Shown: one piece after another, positions 1 through 13,200 of the stretch
Numbering within the stretch: the first letter of the stretch is position 1
How the letters are laid out: every line of letters begins with the position of its first letter
Source of the DNA: Plumapathes pennacea
Lineage: Eukaryota; Cnidaria; Anthozoa; Antipatharia; Myriopathidae
Assembly (NCBI GenBank): GCA_964036295.1
Contig: OZ038467.1
Span: forward strand, 16,465,670-16,529,669
Direction: 5' to 3'
DNA length: 64,000 nt
Notes under the pieces: generated by a model
Told to the model about the DNA's origin: nothing
What the model saw: the letters and a program-made list of their open reading frames with translations, nothing else
The model's database searches: none
Made by a program: the position numbers and the translations under genes

Positions 1-147
1 TCTCCAAGGAATTCAAGAAGTAGGAGAGGTAGCTCTCAAATTCATAAAAGTTAACTAGAATATCTTTTCGTGTCATTCATTGTCATGCTATATCCACGAG
101 TTGGCCCTTGGGGACCCTTGGGCGTGTTTGTTGTGGTTCCTGTGCCC

Positions 148-476
148 GGGGGGGGGGGGGGGTGCAGTACTCAGTAAAGTTTTATACGAGGAGGCTCGGC
201 CCAGAGGTCCAAACCCCTTACCTTTTCATATACCATTTTTGAAAGAAAAGGTACCCCTTTCATATACCTGCAGTACAAACACTATCCCTTTTCTGTACCT
301 TAGAATTAGGTTAAAAACATTAAGTTGTACCGATAGAGGTGGTGTAGCAAAACAAAAGGACCGAAATGCTTAACTGATTTAATTTTATCCTTAAAAAGGG
401 TACCCCTTTCATATACCCCCAGCCTAAAAAAGGCACCCCTTTCATATACTTCAGCCTGAAAAGGTACTCCTCTTTC
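148..476. repeat. G-tract and short degenerate tandem repeat
   Basis: A run of 15 G lies at 148-162. From about 219 to 476 a motif of roughly 32 bp containing ggtacccctttcatatacc recurs at least four times, tightly at 392-476 and loosely at 219-270. No coding pattern is credible. The association of a homopolymer G/C tract with a short repeat resembles 42440-42705. Confidence 0.6.
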
Positions 477-1150
477 TGGCGGAACCACTATACACTATTG
501 GGAGCACCCCCCGCCCCGGTTCCCGCTACAAGCAATATTGAGGTCACTAAGATACTGATTTTTGCAGCCTTGAATATTTTATTTGAATGCCTGTGTGATG
601 ATAAATGTATTAGAAAAATAGAATTTCGTTTACTGTTTTGTGCTGCAAAGCGGCTTGTTTATTTTCAAACAAGGAAAGCTTGAAAAGTTGAAAGAGCTAA
701 ACTTTCACATTTGTCATCGTGACGGGTTTACTAAGTGACTGTGTCGCTGTGGATACGGCTTGCACGTAAGAAAATCGTATTCAATTCAAATCATACAGTA
801 TATTAGCTGCTTCTTTCAAATATTTCGAGTTGAGGAAATTGGAGAGCTACATCACTACGAATCAATTTCTAAATAATTGTAGTTATACAGATTTTAGTGG
901 AATTCCAGTATTTCGATTATTCAAGGGAAACGAAAATTTGTTTGAGTTATCGGGAGTAAATTTACAGTTTAACAGGTCCAAGGGAAACGAGTATTGGGAG
1001 GTTCGAAAAACTGGGATTCCACCGTATCAAGAAAACATTTCGAGCAGCCTACTTTGTGATGCTCAGATTGACTTAAGTCTATTCATCTTGTTTTATTGCT
1101 TGTGACGACACAAGCTTTAAATTGGAACGATTTTCTTTTTTTTTTTTTTA
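477..1150. other. Stretch without recognised gene
   Basis: The stretch is AT-rich with one 91-codon open frame (830-1105) that carries no recognisable domain. Short phrases such as cgagtta and aagggaaacga recur inside it, so it reads like a decayed repeat. I see nothing else. Confidence 0.4.
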
Positions 1151-1154
1151 TTTT

Positions 1155-2640
1155 TCTGTGTTAGAAATCTGCATGCGGTGATTGGTTCATATTATCATGT
1201 GATTTGTGATGACGTTGTGATCAAGTGACTTGGCGGGCGAGCAGTTTCGCCATTTTGAAGACAGCAAGTTGCTTGCCTTAGTTGGCTCTGTGGATTATTT
1301 TATGGACCGCTCATCTTACTTACAAACGCATACGCCGGCTGCGGTAGACCCATACTAAATTTCATTGAGCGGTTTTGGCTTGGGTCGGTCCGTTCAGCCT
1401 CAAAAGCCATATTGAAAGCCATGAAAGCAAATGCAATGAACTTATCAATGAACTGCATAACTATGCACAACTGTACAGAATGTACGAAGAATCTAATATC
1501 CAGAACCTTGAGAACTTGAAGGAACAAGCTGAACGAAGGCGCTCGAGATACAAAGTAAAGACGGCGATTCTTGACAAGCGCTTGATAGCGGATTATATGG
1601 AACTGTTTAGTATGAGGGTGAACTTGAAGGTATTTTGTATTCTTTTACTTTGTATTATTCTTGCTGATACAAGTAAAGCGTCAGAAAATCTGACTTTTGT
1701 TTGGAATCAAAATTTCACTCTGCGTGCATTTATGTTGTTGTTGCGACATTTTGGCTCGGTGCCATGAAGGTCAAACAATCAGTGGAACAGATGGCGTTAT
1801 TATTTGAAAATTGGGAAATGGCTGAGGAAAAAGTGACCGTTGGTAGATCTTGCTTCGCTCAGGTTTATTATATTCCCACAAATGTTTATGTGAAAGAAAA
1901 CCGAAGTCCTCCAAGACGAAGTCGTGAGCCAAGCCACGTACCACTGAATTACCTTTCACGCATTTTGAACAAGAGTAGAAAAAGCAGGCGACTAATACAA
2001 GAATACATTTCAAAGAATGTCCCAAAGTCGTCAAAAGTTCATGATTATACCCGAGCTTACGTACTTCACAATGCTAATGCGTTCCGTGAACGTGCATGTA
2101 AACAACATGGAAACAATAAAAAGCCACAGATGGAAATGGAAAGAGAAAATTAGGATCAATAAACCATCGCTGCGAGAAAGCTAGAAGCTCAAAAAGAAGA
2201 TTGCCAAAAGTAACCGAGGTGCTAAGATACGTTTGTATTTTAAAATGTGTTAAAACACAGGCATTGCAAGATCAGACGTATTCAGAGATCAAAATCACAG
2301 AACCAAGTACAATGGGTTTTCTCTGTCAAGGGATATAGAAAAAAATTCCGGTCCTTCAGTTGTTGATCCAAACAAAACGATCATCGGTTGGCTTTCTGGA
2401 TGCACGGAAGCCATACTTTAAGAGCGATTTTGGCTTGCATTGTTTTTAAGCGTCGGAAGACTCGAAAATAGCCGTACACAAATGCTTGATGTGTTACCAG
2501 CGGGACCCCCGTAAAGTACGAAGGGTTGTGTTTTGCAAATGCTCGATTATATAGATACCGCTTCAACCAATGTATCTGTGTTCTGAGCAATATTTGTGTG
2601 AAAGAACATCGAATAAGTAGTAGAAGACGTGTCGAAACTT
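1155..2640 (+). repeat. Mosaic dispersed repeat related to the Helitron-like family
   Basis: The start (gcatgcggtgattggttcat, with a gtgatttgtgatgacg phrase) matches the 5' module of the Helitron-like elements at 6411, 12747, 14280, 17465, 40065 and 46270. Later parts match 40200-40520: the ggttggct...tggatgcacggaag block, the gcgggaccccggtaaagtac block and the gccatgaaggtcaaac block. The order is changed and extra coding-like sequence (1375-2153) is present here but missing from the 40-kb copy. This looks like one long and one internally deleted member of a mosaic family. Confidence 0.6.
1375..2153 (+). pseudogene. Unrecognised basic protein carried by a mosaic repeat
   Basis: Two open frames follow each other: 1375-1767 and 1701/1764-2153. 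The first has a Lys/Arg/Glu-rich helical segment (NLKEQAERRRSRYKVKTAIL). The second contains REPSHVPLNYLSRILNKSRK, then RRLIQEYISKNVPKSSK. This second segment resembles the protein at 61305-61931 (EPSRIPY...FRKTR...SYLKKCIPSSSK) and, more weakly, 2649-3023 (RRFNKSRKDRQAI). I do not recognise the family. The change of frame suggests a broken gene or an intron; a gtatttt donor-like site follows RVNLK at about 1630. Confidence 0.4.
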
Positions 2641-2648
2641 GATAGAAC

Positions 2649-3023
2649 TTGAACTTTTCCCTGCGGGCAGAGCGTCTCCCTTTGTCGGAAACTCTGCGGC
2701 TTTGTGTAACGCGCGGCGTATACGAACAGTCGGCGTTTAACTTCGTTTTGCGTGCAGTAAAGGTTCTTTGTTTATTGTCTGAGGATATTGAATTACTAAT
2801 CGGATTGAGGCAAATATCACGCGAGATTAAGATACAAGATCTGTCAATGAAATGTCACGAGCATAATATCATAGAACGGGGAATCCCGAATCATCAGCTA
2901 CTTAGCTTTCACTCACGCCGCTTTAACAAAAGCAGGAAAGACCGGCAGGCGATTACATCGAGAATATTTGTCACTGAATACCTCGAAGTCTTCAAGGTTG
3001 ATATCCGACTATCCGAGCCGTAA
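2649..3023 (+). pseudogene. Decayed relative of the unrecognised basic domain
   Basis: A 124-codon open frame ends with HSRRFNKSRKDRQAITSRIF. At DNA and protein level this resembles the LNKSRKSRRLIQEYI segment at about 1960-2010. Its start lies in repeat sequence, so the Met chosen by the frame is not meaningful. I treat it as a second diverged copy of the same domain, not as a gene. Confidence 0.3.
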
Positions 3024-3210
3024 TGTTCGCTCCACAAGCCCGTGATGCACGCCTTTGTTGTCACGGTATTCAAACGTCTGCAGCTTCCGATAGAGATTAA
3101 TTTTGCAGTCTTGAACATATTAGTGATCAGACTTGTACATGTAGGATGCGTAACGTCTGAGATGGCTTTTTCATACGAAGTAATTTCATCATGGGAAGTG
3201 TCATGTTTTA

Positions 3211-3541
3211 GGCCCCGTCCACACTACGCCGGATAAATTTGAAAACGCAACTTTATTCTTACGGTTAGGAAAACGCTCTTCAAAGTGGATAAATTTGAAA
3301 ACGCCGGCTTTGCGTTTTGGTGTGGACGAAAAACATTTTGAAAACGGAACTTTTCGAACCCTGACTCACGTGGTCACGTTAAGTGGTTTCAAAGATTGTC
3401 AGGGACGTTTGTAGAGCAATAACAATACATTTGGGCCCGGAAACATTTTATCCGTTTTCCAGTGTGGACGGAAAACATTTCTTGCGTTTTCAGAGTGAAA
3501 GTTACGTTTTCAAATTTATCCGGCGTAGTGTGGACGGGGCC
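3211..3541. mobile_element. PIF/Harbinger-type MITE, TTA target duplication
   Basis: This 331-bp element begins GGCCCCGTCCACACTACGCC and ends with its exact reverse complement. The terminal inverted repeats extend over about 34 bp, including the GGATAAATTTGAAAACG part. It is flanked on both sides by TTA (3208-3210 and 3542-3544), the target duplication typical of PIF/Harbinger. It has no coding capacity and would depend on a transposase elsewhere. A single terminus of similar type (ttaggccccgtttacac) is seen at 32268. Confidence 0.9.
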
Positions 3542-3689
3542 TTAATGTGCTACAGCTACTTGAACATGATGCACACGCTGGGAAGATGAGATAAGGCTAT
3601 TACGCTGTCTTACAGCTACTTAAGATGTCGGGTATTCCCCAGTCAATCCCATTACAAAATGACAACACAGTTCCTCTACAAAACATGTC

Positions 3690-4135
3690 AGCTTGAAAAT
3701 TCACTCAACAAGGTTGCCAGGTTGTATAGAAAGCGTCACACAAGTACTGTCACGTGCATCGGAAAGCAATGAAAACTGGGTTGTTGCAAACGAAGAATAT
3801 TCCTATGGGGCCTTCGATAATTGTTTTCTCTCAATTATTATAATACACTTTTTCTTGAATATCTGTTTGACCGAAATTAGAAGAAAAGAGGGCAAGAAAA
3901 ATAAAGGGAGCTCTTGGATCCGTCAATTGCAAAAACTGACTCGGCTATAATATCTTTTGCATATAAACGCACGACAAAAGTTCCTCTCCCGGGACCCCGC
4001 GTGTCTCTATTCATTGTACTAATGACGTCACAAGCGCACTGGCCACGGACCTGTCTTGTTATGTTATTGTTTCATTCTGCCAAGACAGTGCAGGAAGACA
4101 CCAGACTAGCTTGTATGAAAATATCTCTTGCACGT
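3690..4135 (+). repeat. Dispersed repeat, copy 1 of three
   Basis: The segment 3775-4130 is about 85-90% identical by eye to 41205-41525 in the same orientation. Shared phrases include ggggccttcgataa and aattagaagaaaagagggca. A more diverged copy lies at 31700-31870. Class is unknown and no coding pattern is convincing. Confidence 0.7.
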
Positions 4136-4205
4136 TAGGTAGGGTTTTCTCCTAAAATATCAGTGTTCTGCCTCTTTAACTTAGATGTTATGTTCTCCAT
4201 TTCAG

Positions 4206-4286
4206 GCTTCCGGCGAAGCGCAATTCGTTAATGACATTCCATGTCAGGCTGGAGAGCTACACGCCGCCTTCGTCATCAGCACACAG
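4206..4286 (+). CDS. Aldehyde oxidase-like exon 1 of window
   Basis: This 27-codon exon starts after ttcag and ends before gtttga. It encodes ASGEAQFVNDIP followed by ELHAAFVIST, the conserved start of the molybdopterin domain (family pattern ASGEAxYxDDIP...ELHAAxVxS). It is in phase 0 at both ends. The preceding exons were not found in the upstream 4.2 kb. Confidence 0.93.
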
Positions 4287-7200
4287 GTTTGAGTCAAAAT
4301 CTAAAATACCGTTAAAGAGGTTGGAATCGTAATTGCGATACTGTAAATCATTTATTTCAAATTTAGTTTTAGTTTATTTGTTTATTTATTTTGCTTCGCC
4401 ATACGGCCGGGTCACCACAACAGCTTATGCCAATTACTGTGGGCCCGTGGAGTACAGGCACTGAGGCTGGTCACTGCCAGGAATTTGTTTACGTCCTCAG
4501 TGGTTCTTTAAGGGTCCCCCCCTGTAATCAAGTATAGAAGTATAGGGAGACTTTTTTCGAATTCGCAAGCTCACAGCTGCCTTGCTGCTTTCAATTAAAC
4601 TTACATGAAGCGACAGGGATCAGCACTTGAGTTAGCCGGAAGAGTCTTTCAGACTGAGCAAGGTTAATCCCGTGGTCTCCTTTCACGGCCTTGTGCGATG
4701 CCCACTCACTCGGGCACGTGCAATTCCTTCTGTTACAGCGCCATCTAATGCCAAATGTGTCGTGGTGCCGTGGGCATATTGTGACACCAAGAACAACGTC
4801 GCTTGTCTCAAAAATACATTGGAAAAAAAGTACAGTAATCATAAGATGTGTTGCACGCACAAAATGGGAACATTTCGAATCCAGGATTAGCCTAACTGAG
4901 CTTTGAACAAGTGGGCCCAGGGTAACGGAAATCGTAGAATCAAAAAAATATAATTTACCTGCCCGTGCCAGCAAAAGCCTCGCCTCTGAATCCAGGGAAG
5001 AGTCCAGAACTTCATGGCTTTTCAAATGCACCTTGATATCTCTACGGTACTCACCAACAATCACGCATTGGGAAATTGCTGGATTGCTTGGACTTGAGCC
5101 ACAAGGTCCTCCAACAATTTGAGAATACCCACACGAAGCCATGGTGCTTCGAAAAGACCACCACTGACTTAAGCCCACCGGTGTTGTCAAATAATGGGCA
5201 AATGGCAGATACTTTATTCCCGAGCTTCTGCAAAATGGCTTTACAGAGGGAATACCCAAGTCTAACTCTGAAGTAATCGAATGATGCATGGATAGATATA
5301 ACATACAGAATAATAGAGCTATTGATTACGAACATTACAAAATATCATAGGCATTTCCTAGGCGTTTCCGAACTAGATGAATAGAGAATACAATCCTTAT
5401 ACGGTAATAAATGGAAACAAAGATAAAATTGATGACGTAACACGAATCTTAAGATGGGACGTGACTGCACGGAACGTGATCCTAGTACATAAGGTTGACA
5501 GTTAATACAGTTGTAAAGCTACGAATTTTTCGATAGAAAGTAGAACCAAAATAACTGATAGTTGGGGATACCGGTGCTTTCTAAAACGATAAAATGAAAT
5601 TGACACGTGCGGTTGATCAAGCATTTTTTCTAATACGGCAAATCTCGAATTTCGTCCTTTTTGAGGTGAGAAAGACCTACATAAAAACAGATACATCGGC
5701 CCTTTCCGTTTATTCATTCAAAATCAAATAAGAGAGAACTTTTATTCCAAGCGTTGCAAATGAGAGTTTCTTTGCAAACTTGAACCACCAAATCGTCAAA
5801 TCAAAGAAAGAACATTTTCGGGCGAAATTGCCGTCTCATCTTCAGCTGAACACTCTTTTGGCAATTCTACATTAAATCTAGGTGGTATTTGTACAACGAT
5901 TTCATGCAATCCAAAAAATGCTGCGCTCACTTATTGTTATTGTTTTCGAATGTCATGCGTCTTCAAAGGTCACTAGGTCACATTTTGGGTGCAAGTACCA
6001 TGTATACTCACCATTTTATTTACCCCATGATTTTATTTCACAGAATCACAGAGGGAACATTGCTTTTGCCGGTGAACGTAGTCTTTAATTGCAAAGCCAT
6101 GTACCAGGACGCGATTTTTGCTGATGAAATTAGCATATTTTTTGCGTGAGAAAACGTTGCTCAAAGTGGTTAATACTAAAAAATCAGCATTATTTTTAGG
6201 TCGATTTTGTCTTCTCACAGAGCACCGGGAAGGAACTGTTGCCGCAAAAATGAAATGAGAAACTGAACTATCTAAGACTTATATTTTTATAACTAGATAC
6301 ATTAAGCCTTCATCATGACAAGTTTGGATAATTTTGATTTTTCTACCCTGCACGGCGTAGGTGATATTTACACGAACTCGCTCTTAAGCATTAAAAATTA
6401 AGAATCATTATTGCTCGCGGGGGCCTGGGGCCCACGAGAGCTTAAAAATGGAGATTTTTATTTTTATTTTTTTTCCTTTTTGTGGGTCGAGAATCAGCAC
6501 ACGGTGATTGGTTCATATTATCACGTGCTGGGCGATGACGTAATTGACTTCGCTAAACAACTCGAGATGTGGCCAGTGAATTGCTCGTTACTTGTGTGTA
6601 AAAGTTAACTGCATCCCATCCAAACTCAACACCATTTGGCTCTGTGGAATAGGCACGGATAAACTGGATTTTCGGGAACGATTTTGGCTCGCGTTCACCG
6701 CGGAAGCTTTGAGAATAGCCGTAAACAAATATTTGATGGTACCGCTGTCGTCGATAAATATTTAGTCCCGACGAAACTTTCTGTGGCGACACGAAATACT
6801 TTTGGGAAGATAACAGGGCGAAAGCAGAAACCAAAGCTACGGTGAGCTTTAGCCGTAAAACAATGACGCTTTATGCTTTACTCTGTACATGACATCTGTT
6901 GCCTCATAAAATTCTTCTGCGTATCGTACATTGCCTGTTGTAGTGTTTCTTTCATTCGATCATGTAGCCTTTGTTTCGCAATGGTCAGTGAATACCAGAA
7001 ATGAAAAATACACCGAAATAATTCTGAGGATTGAGTTTGCAGTCACAAATGGACTGAACACACTGTGAACAAAAGCGCAATAATATTGTAAACATCTCTC
7101 GTGTGACATTCCTCGCTTTCAATTTTATATTTCTTACAGAGCACGAATACTCGAAAGCCTGATAGAAAGAAACGTATTGAGTTAATAAAAGAAAACATAT

Positions 7201-10200
7201 AAGTAGTGAAGCGAAAAAGTAAACTGCATCCATTCAAATTCAACGCCATTTGGCTCTGTGGAATAGGCATGGATAAACTGGATTTTAGGAAAAGATTTTG
7301 GCTCGCGTTCACCGCACAAGCTTTGAGAATAGCCGTAAACAAATGTTTGATGGTACTTCTGGGGTATTGCAAATATCTCTGTCGCCGATAAGTATTTAGT
7401 CCCGACGAAACTTTCTGTGGCGACACGAAATACTTTTGGGAAGATAACAGGGCGAAAACAGAAACCAAAGCTACGGTGAGCTTTAGCCGTAAAACAATGA
7501 CGCTTTATGCCTTACTCTGTACATGACATCTGTTGCCTCATAAAATTCTTCTGCGTATCGTACATTGCCTGTTGAAGTGTTTCTTTCATTCGATCATGTA
7601 GTCTTTGTTTCGCAATGTTCATTAAATACCAGAAATGAAAAATACACCGAAATAATTCTGAGGATTGAGTTTGCAGTCACAAATGGACTGAACACACTGT
7701 GAACAAAAGCGCAATAATATTGTAAACATCTCTCGTGTGACATTCCTCGCTTTCAATTTTATATTTGTTACAGAGCACGAATACTCGAAAGCCTGATAGA
7801 AGAAACTTTTTGAGTTAAGAAAAGAAAACACATAAGTAGTGAAGCGAAGGCTGGATTAATCGTGGCCTCTGATTAGAAATATGAGTCAAGGTCAAACTGT
7901 CAAAATCGATTGTGCATAAAAAGATATGTCACGCATTCTCAAGATGCAGGGTCGCTCAACCTTTAAGAAGCAAGTGTATGAGTGTTGTAATAATAATTTT
8001 TAGTTTAATCAAGGTGTCAAAAGAGCAAGGTGTCAAAAGCCAAGTTCTCTATACTGTGTGATATTTTTATGGTGAGAAATTGGAAGTCTCTCTTGGGAGT
8101 TCCGCTCTTGTCCCCTACTTGCCATTTTATATTCTGGTCTCGACCCAACTCACGCCGCGAGCTCACTGGCAAGGCCAGTCTAGTTAAATATGAATTCGAG
8201 CTAGTTTCTGAAATCAGAAACAACTCTGATGCGATCAAACAAGAGCACTTCCTGAGGTTATAATCATAGGTTACCTAATGCCCCACAGAGGTTGGCAATC
8301 ATGCCATTCGGTGGCACAACCGACTGGAACTTCATAGCTTGAGCCCGTTTGTGACCATTCAACATGACACATTGATGTTCCACCAACTAAGTGGCTGTAC
8401 TGTATCGTCAACAAAATCCTAGCAGTTGTCCAGAGCTGCTTCCTTTCGGGACACTGTGTACTCCTCTAGATAGATCGAATCAAGCCATAGTTTGTTAAGT
8501 CCCGCAGTAAGTTCTGTTGACATCAAACATACCTCTCAGAAATTTTCAGCAAGGAGGGGAAGCTCGGAAATACCAAATCGGAACACGGTCTGAATTCAGT
8601 CGGGACATTTTGTCTAGAAAATATTCAATGTTCCGGTATAGGTATTGAATTCGCTTGGTATAGTTGCTTCATAAAGGGCCACTATCTCATCTTCGTCTTT
8701 ATATCATCGCAGAACAGCATAACAGAGGTATCTAAAATCCGTTTCTTACCGAACATGGCGAGATCGTCTATGACTCTACCCTGCGAGCAGAACATCCCTT
8801 TTTCCTCGCTCCCTAGGGGAAACTAAGGAGGTTCTGCTGGCAGGGTACTATAACTTGTACTCAAACCTAAAGTTACAATTCGTCACGGCTGATGACTAGT
8901 GCGAATCGGTAATGCCAGTCTACTCACGGTCAAATCTAGTAGTCGTACTCTAAAGCTCTTAAGTATCAGGGTGACAGGGCCTTTGTATCCGGAGGTGGTC
9001 AATCAGGTCTTTTAACATTACTCGTGCACTTTGTTCAGGCCAGGTGAAGAGAAATAAGGCCTGGTGATTGGGAGCTAACTGGTCTAGAGTAGTAACTTGA
9101 TAGGGAATTGTTGTCCACCACTTATAATTTGAACACTTGATATTCTTCTGTAAGACAGAGATTGTACGTCTCTGACTTGCAGGCTAGCGTTTCTTACAAT
9201 GCATGGATACACCCTGTGATGCATCCGAACCAAGCACTGATATAATCCGTCCACAAAACAGCGATAGAATCCTCAGTGAGGAAGCATGATTGATGTGATT
9301 GGCCACTGCCTGTTCTATTTTTTTCCGAGTCTTGTGATTCGTGATTAAATGTCAACGTTCTGGTGTTTTGTTTGTCTGCGGAGTAGGCAAGAATGAATCT
9401 AGGGTCATTCACAGAGAAAGACATAATGTTTCACAGTGAATATTACTATGAGTGCATGGATGTTCTAATTAAAGAAAATTAATTTTTTAATTCTAGGGAA
9501 ACTGCAAGATTGACTCACTAGATGATTCCGAGGCCTTGGTACGTAAATCTGCAACTTTTCTATTTCTTTGTTGTTAACATATGGGTTTGTCCAATGAAGT
9601 AAGAGTAAAGGTCTAGTTAAGGTTGGCATCGTTTCAGAAACTACCCGGTGTGGTAAAGTTCCTAAAGGCCACGGATATTCCAAAAGGTGGTGTCAATAAT
9701 TTCATGGTGGCTCCGGTATTCGAGATCGAAGAGGTAAGTTCTTAACCCTTTCACTTCCAAAGGTCTATACGAAATACTTTCAATAGTCAGTAACGAAATG
9801 GATAAGCGATGTACTGGTAATTGATAGCTAATAGTTGACTGATACTTACTGATAATTGATAGCTAATAGTACCAAAATTGTATAAAACAATAAAAACGTT
9901 TATTATACGGCTATAGCTACTTCCGGTGAAATCGCACACTCTGATTGGTTCATTTGCCGGTCATTATTTTCCTGAAACGCCCTTGTGTTTTTTATGGACC
10001 GGCAGACACGAGGTCGTGCAGTTCTTTGGTTTCAGTAATTAAGTCGACTACGTTTAGCTGAAGGCAAAGTGGTAGAACAAGAATGTGAAAGAACAAAAAA
10101 TACCACCGCGGAAACTAATTTACAAGATGTTAAAATGAAGAAGATTCAGTTGGCTTGGTTGTGGCATCACGAACGGCTACTCATCGCTGAAGACACCGTT

Positions 10201-13200
10201 CATGCAAAGTTCTGAAACTGTAAATATGGCATTTTAAGTGTGAACAACGTTTCACTTCAACATCACTGAAGACTTTGTTGAAGGAGCCTATCTTTCCGAT
10301 GAGAAATTGATCCCCGAGCGAAGCGAGGGTAGTAATCTTATCAATAATTGTATCAAAACTTTACCAGTAAACTTTTTATATTACGAATCTGTTTGCAACT
10401 TAATGCACGATGTTAGTAATAATATTGCACCAACAAACATTTTAAATTTTTTTTTTAGAACATCAAGAATTCATTCTTATAACACGCGATCATCAACATC
10501 TGAAAATTTTTATATAAAAAGATTGAGACGTGACGTTCAAAAAGATGCTTTTTCACGAGTTGGTGCCAAGATTTGGAATGAGACACCCAATTACCTAAAA
10601 GAACTACCAAAAAAGCCATTCAAATACGAACTAAAAGAAAAGCTGTTAGACATCTTTAAAAATGAACACTCATATATTGAAACACCCACGATTATTTCAA
10701 AAGTCAAAACACACAAATAGATAGATATTAGCCCCACTCTGCTGGATTCTATTATTGTTATTCTATTCATCTACTTATATTGTTTCTGTATATATGCATA
10801 CTGATATATATTTTTTCTATTTTATTTTGTTTTTTTTTTATTTGTTTATATATGTATTTCAGTTTCTCCAAAATCTTCGCTAGTTTTCCTTCCTTTTTTG
10901 CGTCAATTTGTAAGAATGCTGTAAATTGCATGAATAAATAAAAATAATGTAAGACATGTAATGTAGTGTATGTAGTGTATGTAATATAAGTAAAGTACAT
11001 TTTGTAATAAATAATTTATGTAAATTTAGAGACTGACCCGCCTCAATTAGCTATGCTACCTGCGGGTCAGTCCAAGTCAACGTATCGTAGCCAGATGGGC
11101 AGCGTTTGTTCATAGGTTGCATGACAATTTCTGCTACAATAACAGAGACCGGTGAACCCATTGCTGTTCCATGTAGTTGTCGGTAGTGTTTTCCACAAAC
11201 CCATCACGACTCTACGTGACTTACTGACCAACGTAAAGGACAAAGACGAACCCATCAACAGACAGGGAACAGTATACAGAATATCTTGTACTGACTGCGA
11301 AGCCACCTACATCGGTGAAACTGGCAGAAACCTGAACAAGAGACTTACTGAACACAAACGAGCTACCAGAAACGGCAACATCAGAAATCACATTTCTGAA
11401 CACCACCGACAGACTGAACACAACATCAACTGGGACTCTGCTGAATGCATCAGCCACAGTACCAACTACTACCAACGACTTGCACTGGAAAGCTGGTACA
11501 CAAACGTAGAGCTGAAACCACTCAACAGATGCCAACAATTACCGGCACCTTACAAACGACTGATAGATGACATCAAACGCAACCGAACGAACAATAGACT
11601 AATCAACAGGATAACAGAACATCAACTGATCAATAACGAAACACAACCAAGCCGACTCGACCAACCATAGGCCGACATAACGGACCAATCACTTCAAGAA
11701 CCAGAGACATATATACCGCCATCTGATGAATACTTTCACTTGACTCTGAAGATGACTTCCGCTCAGGTAGTCGAAACGTCAGTCACCAACAACAGTCTTT
11801 CTGGAGACTACTCTAACCCGGACGATCACAACCAACCTACTCCAAGTTATGTATTAACTTAAGAAATATAATAATATAAAGTATGTATAAAGTGTGTACA
11901 ATTTGGACAAACGAGATGTGTCAACATTTTCATTTTCATCGAGTGCGATAAAATCAGCAAACAGCCTTCTCGCTTGTGAAGTATAAAGGGGACTTCCTCT
12001 TGTGAGCAGTAGTGGTTCAGCTCCCATACAAATTGTTTCTCTTTAGAGGTAATCATTGGCTGTTTTTGTAAGTTGTGGTAGATCTTGGACTGGAATTAGT
12101 GCACGCTGAGGCAAATCCAACGGCTGCCGTGTTGAATGCCGACAAGATATTGTTTTGAGATTAACTGGGATTCTTGAACTGCTCTCAGAAATATTGATCT
12201 GGCTGGAAACACTATGGCCTGATAACCGAACTGTGATGTGTGATCTGACATTATGTGGAACAGAAAATTAGTTATGTTGCAGCAAATTCAGCTGTTTTTC
12301 TGACGAATAAGGTGCTCAATTTTGTGCGACGGAAATTATGCCAGGTCAGTTTAAATTCTATGCTTCTTTTTTTGCTTAATAAACTCTGGAAATGATGTAA
12401 ATACCAGCTGTGTACAAGGTGGCTTATATACGAAAAACGAAAGAAAAGAATTAACGGTAGCAAATTAAGAAAACAGGTTTTTCCTTAGCAACGTCCAACA
12501 TGGCTGTATATTTTGTACGTTACTATGGGGTTATTTGTACGTTACTATGCTATATTTGTACGTTACTAAGGGAGTTGTATAATAATGCGGAAATAATATA
12601 TATCAGTTGACTGAGTTCGATATGCAGTAGGCCGTTTATTTTGTACTTTTACTGTAGCTGCATGTCCACAGAGTCACTGATGCATGAATTTCCCCATTTA
12701 CCTGATCTTCCCTGATATCTTTCCCATACTGTAGTACATAAACAACTAGACTGGCCTTGCCAGTGAGCTCGCGACCTGAGTTGCGTCGAAACCAGAATAT
12801 ACTAAAATGGAAAGTAGGGACAACAATGGAACTCCCAAGAGAGACTTCCAGTTTCTCACCAGAAAAATATCACACAGTATAGAGAACTTGGCTGTTGACA
12901 CCTTGTTCAAATGAAACCTGATTAAACTATAAATTATCATTACAACACTCATACACTTGCTTCTTAAAGGTTGAGCGACCCTGCATTTTGAGATGCATGA
13001 CATCTTTTTATGCACAATCGATTTTTGACAGTTTGACTTTGACTCTTATTTCTAACCAGAGGCCACGATTAATCCAGCCTTCACTTCAATACTTTTGTGT
13101 TTTCTTTTATTAACTGAATACATTTCTTCTATCAGGCTTTTGAGTATTCATGTTCTGTAACAAATATAAAATTGAAAGCGAGGAATGTAACACAACACAA

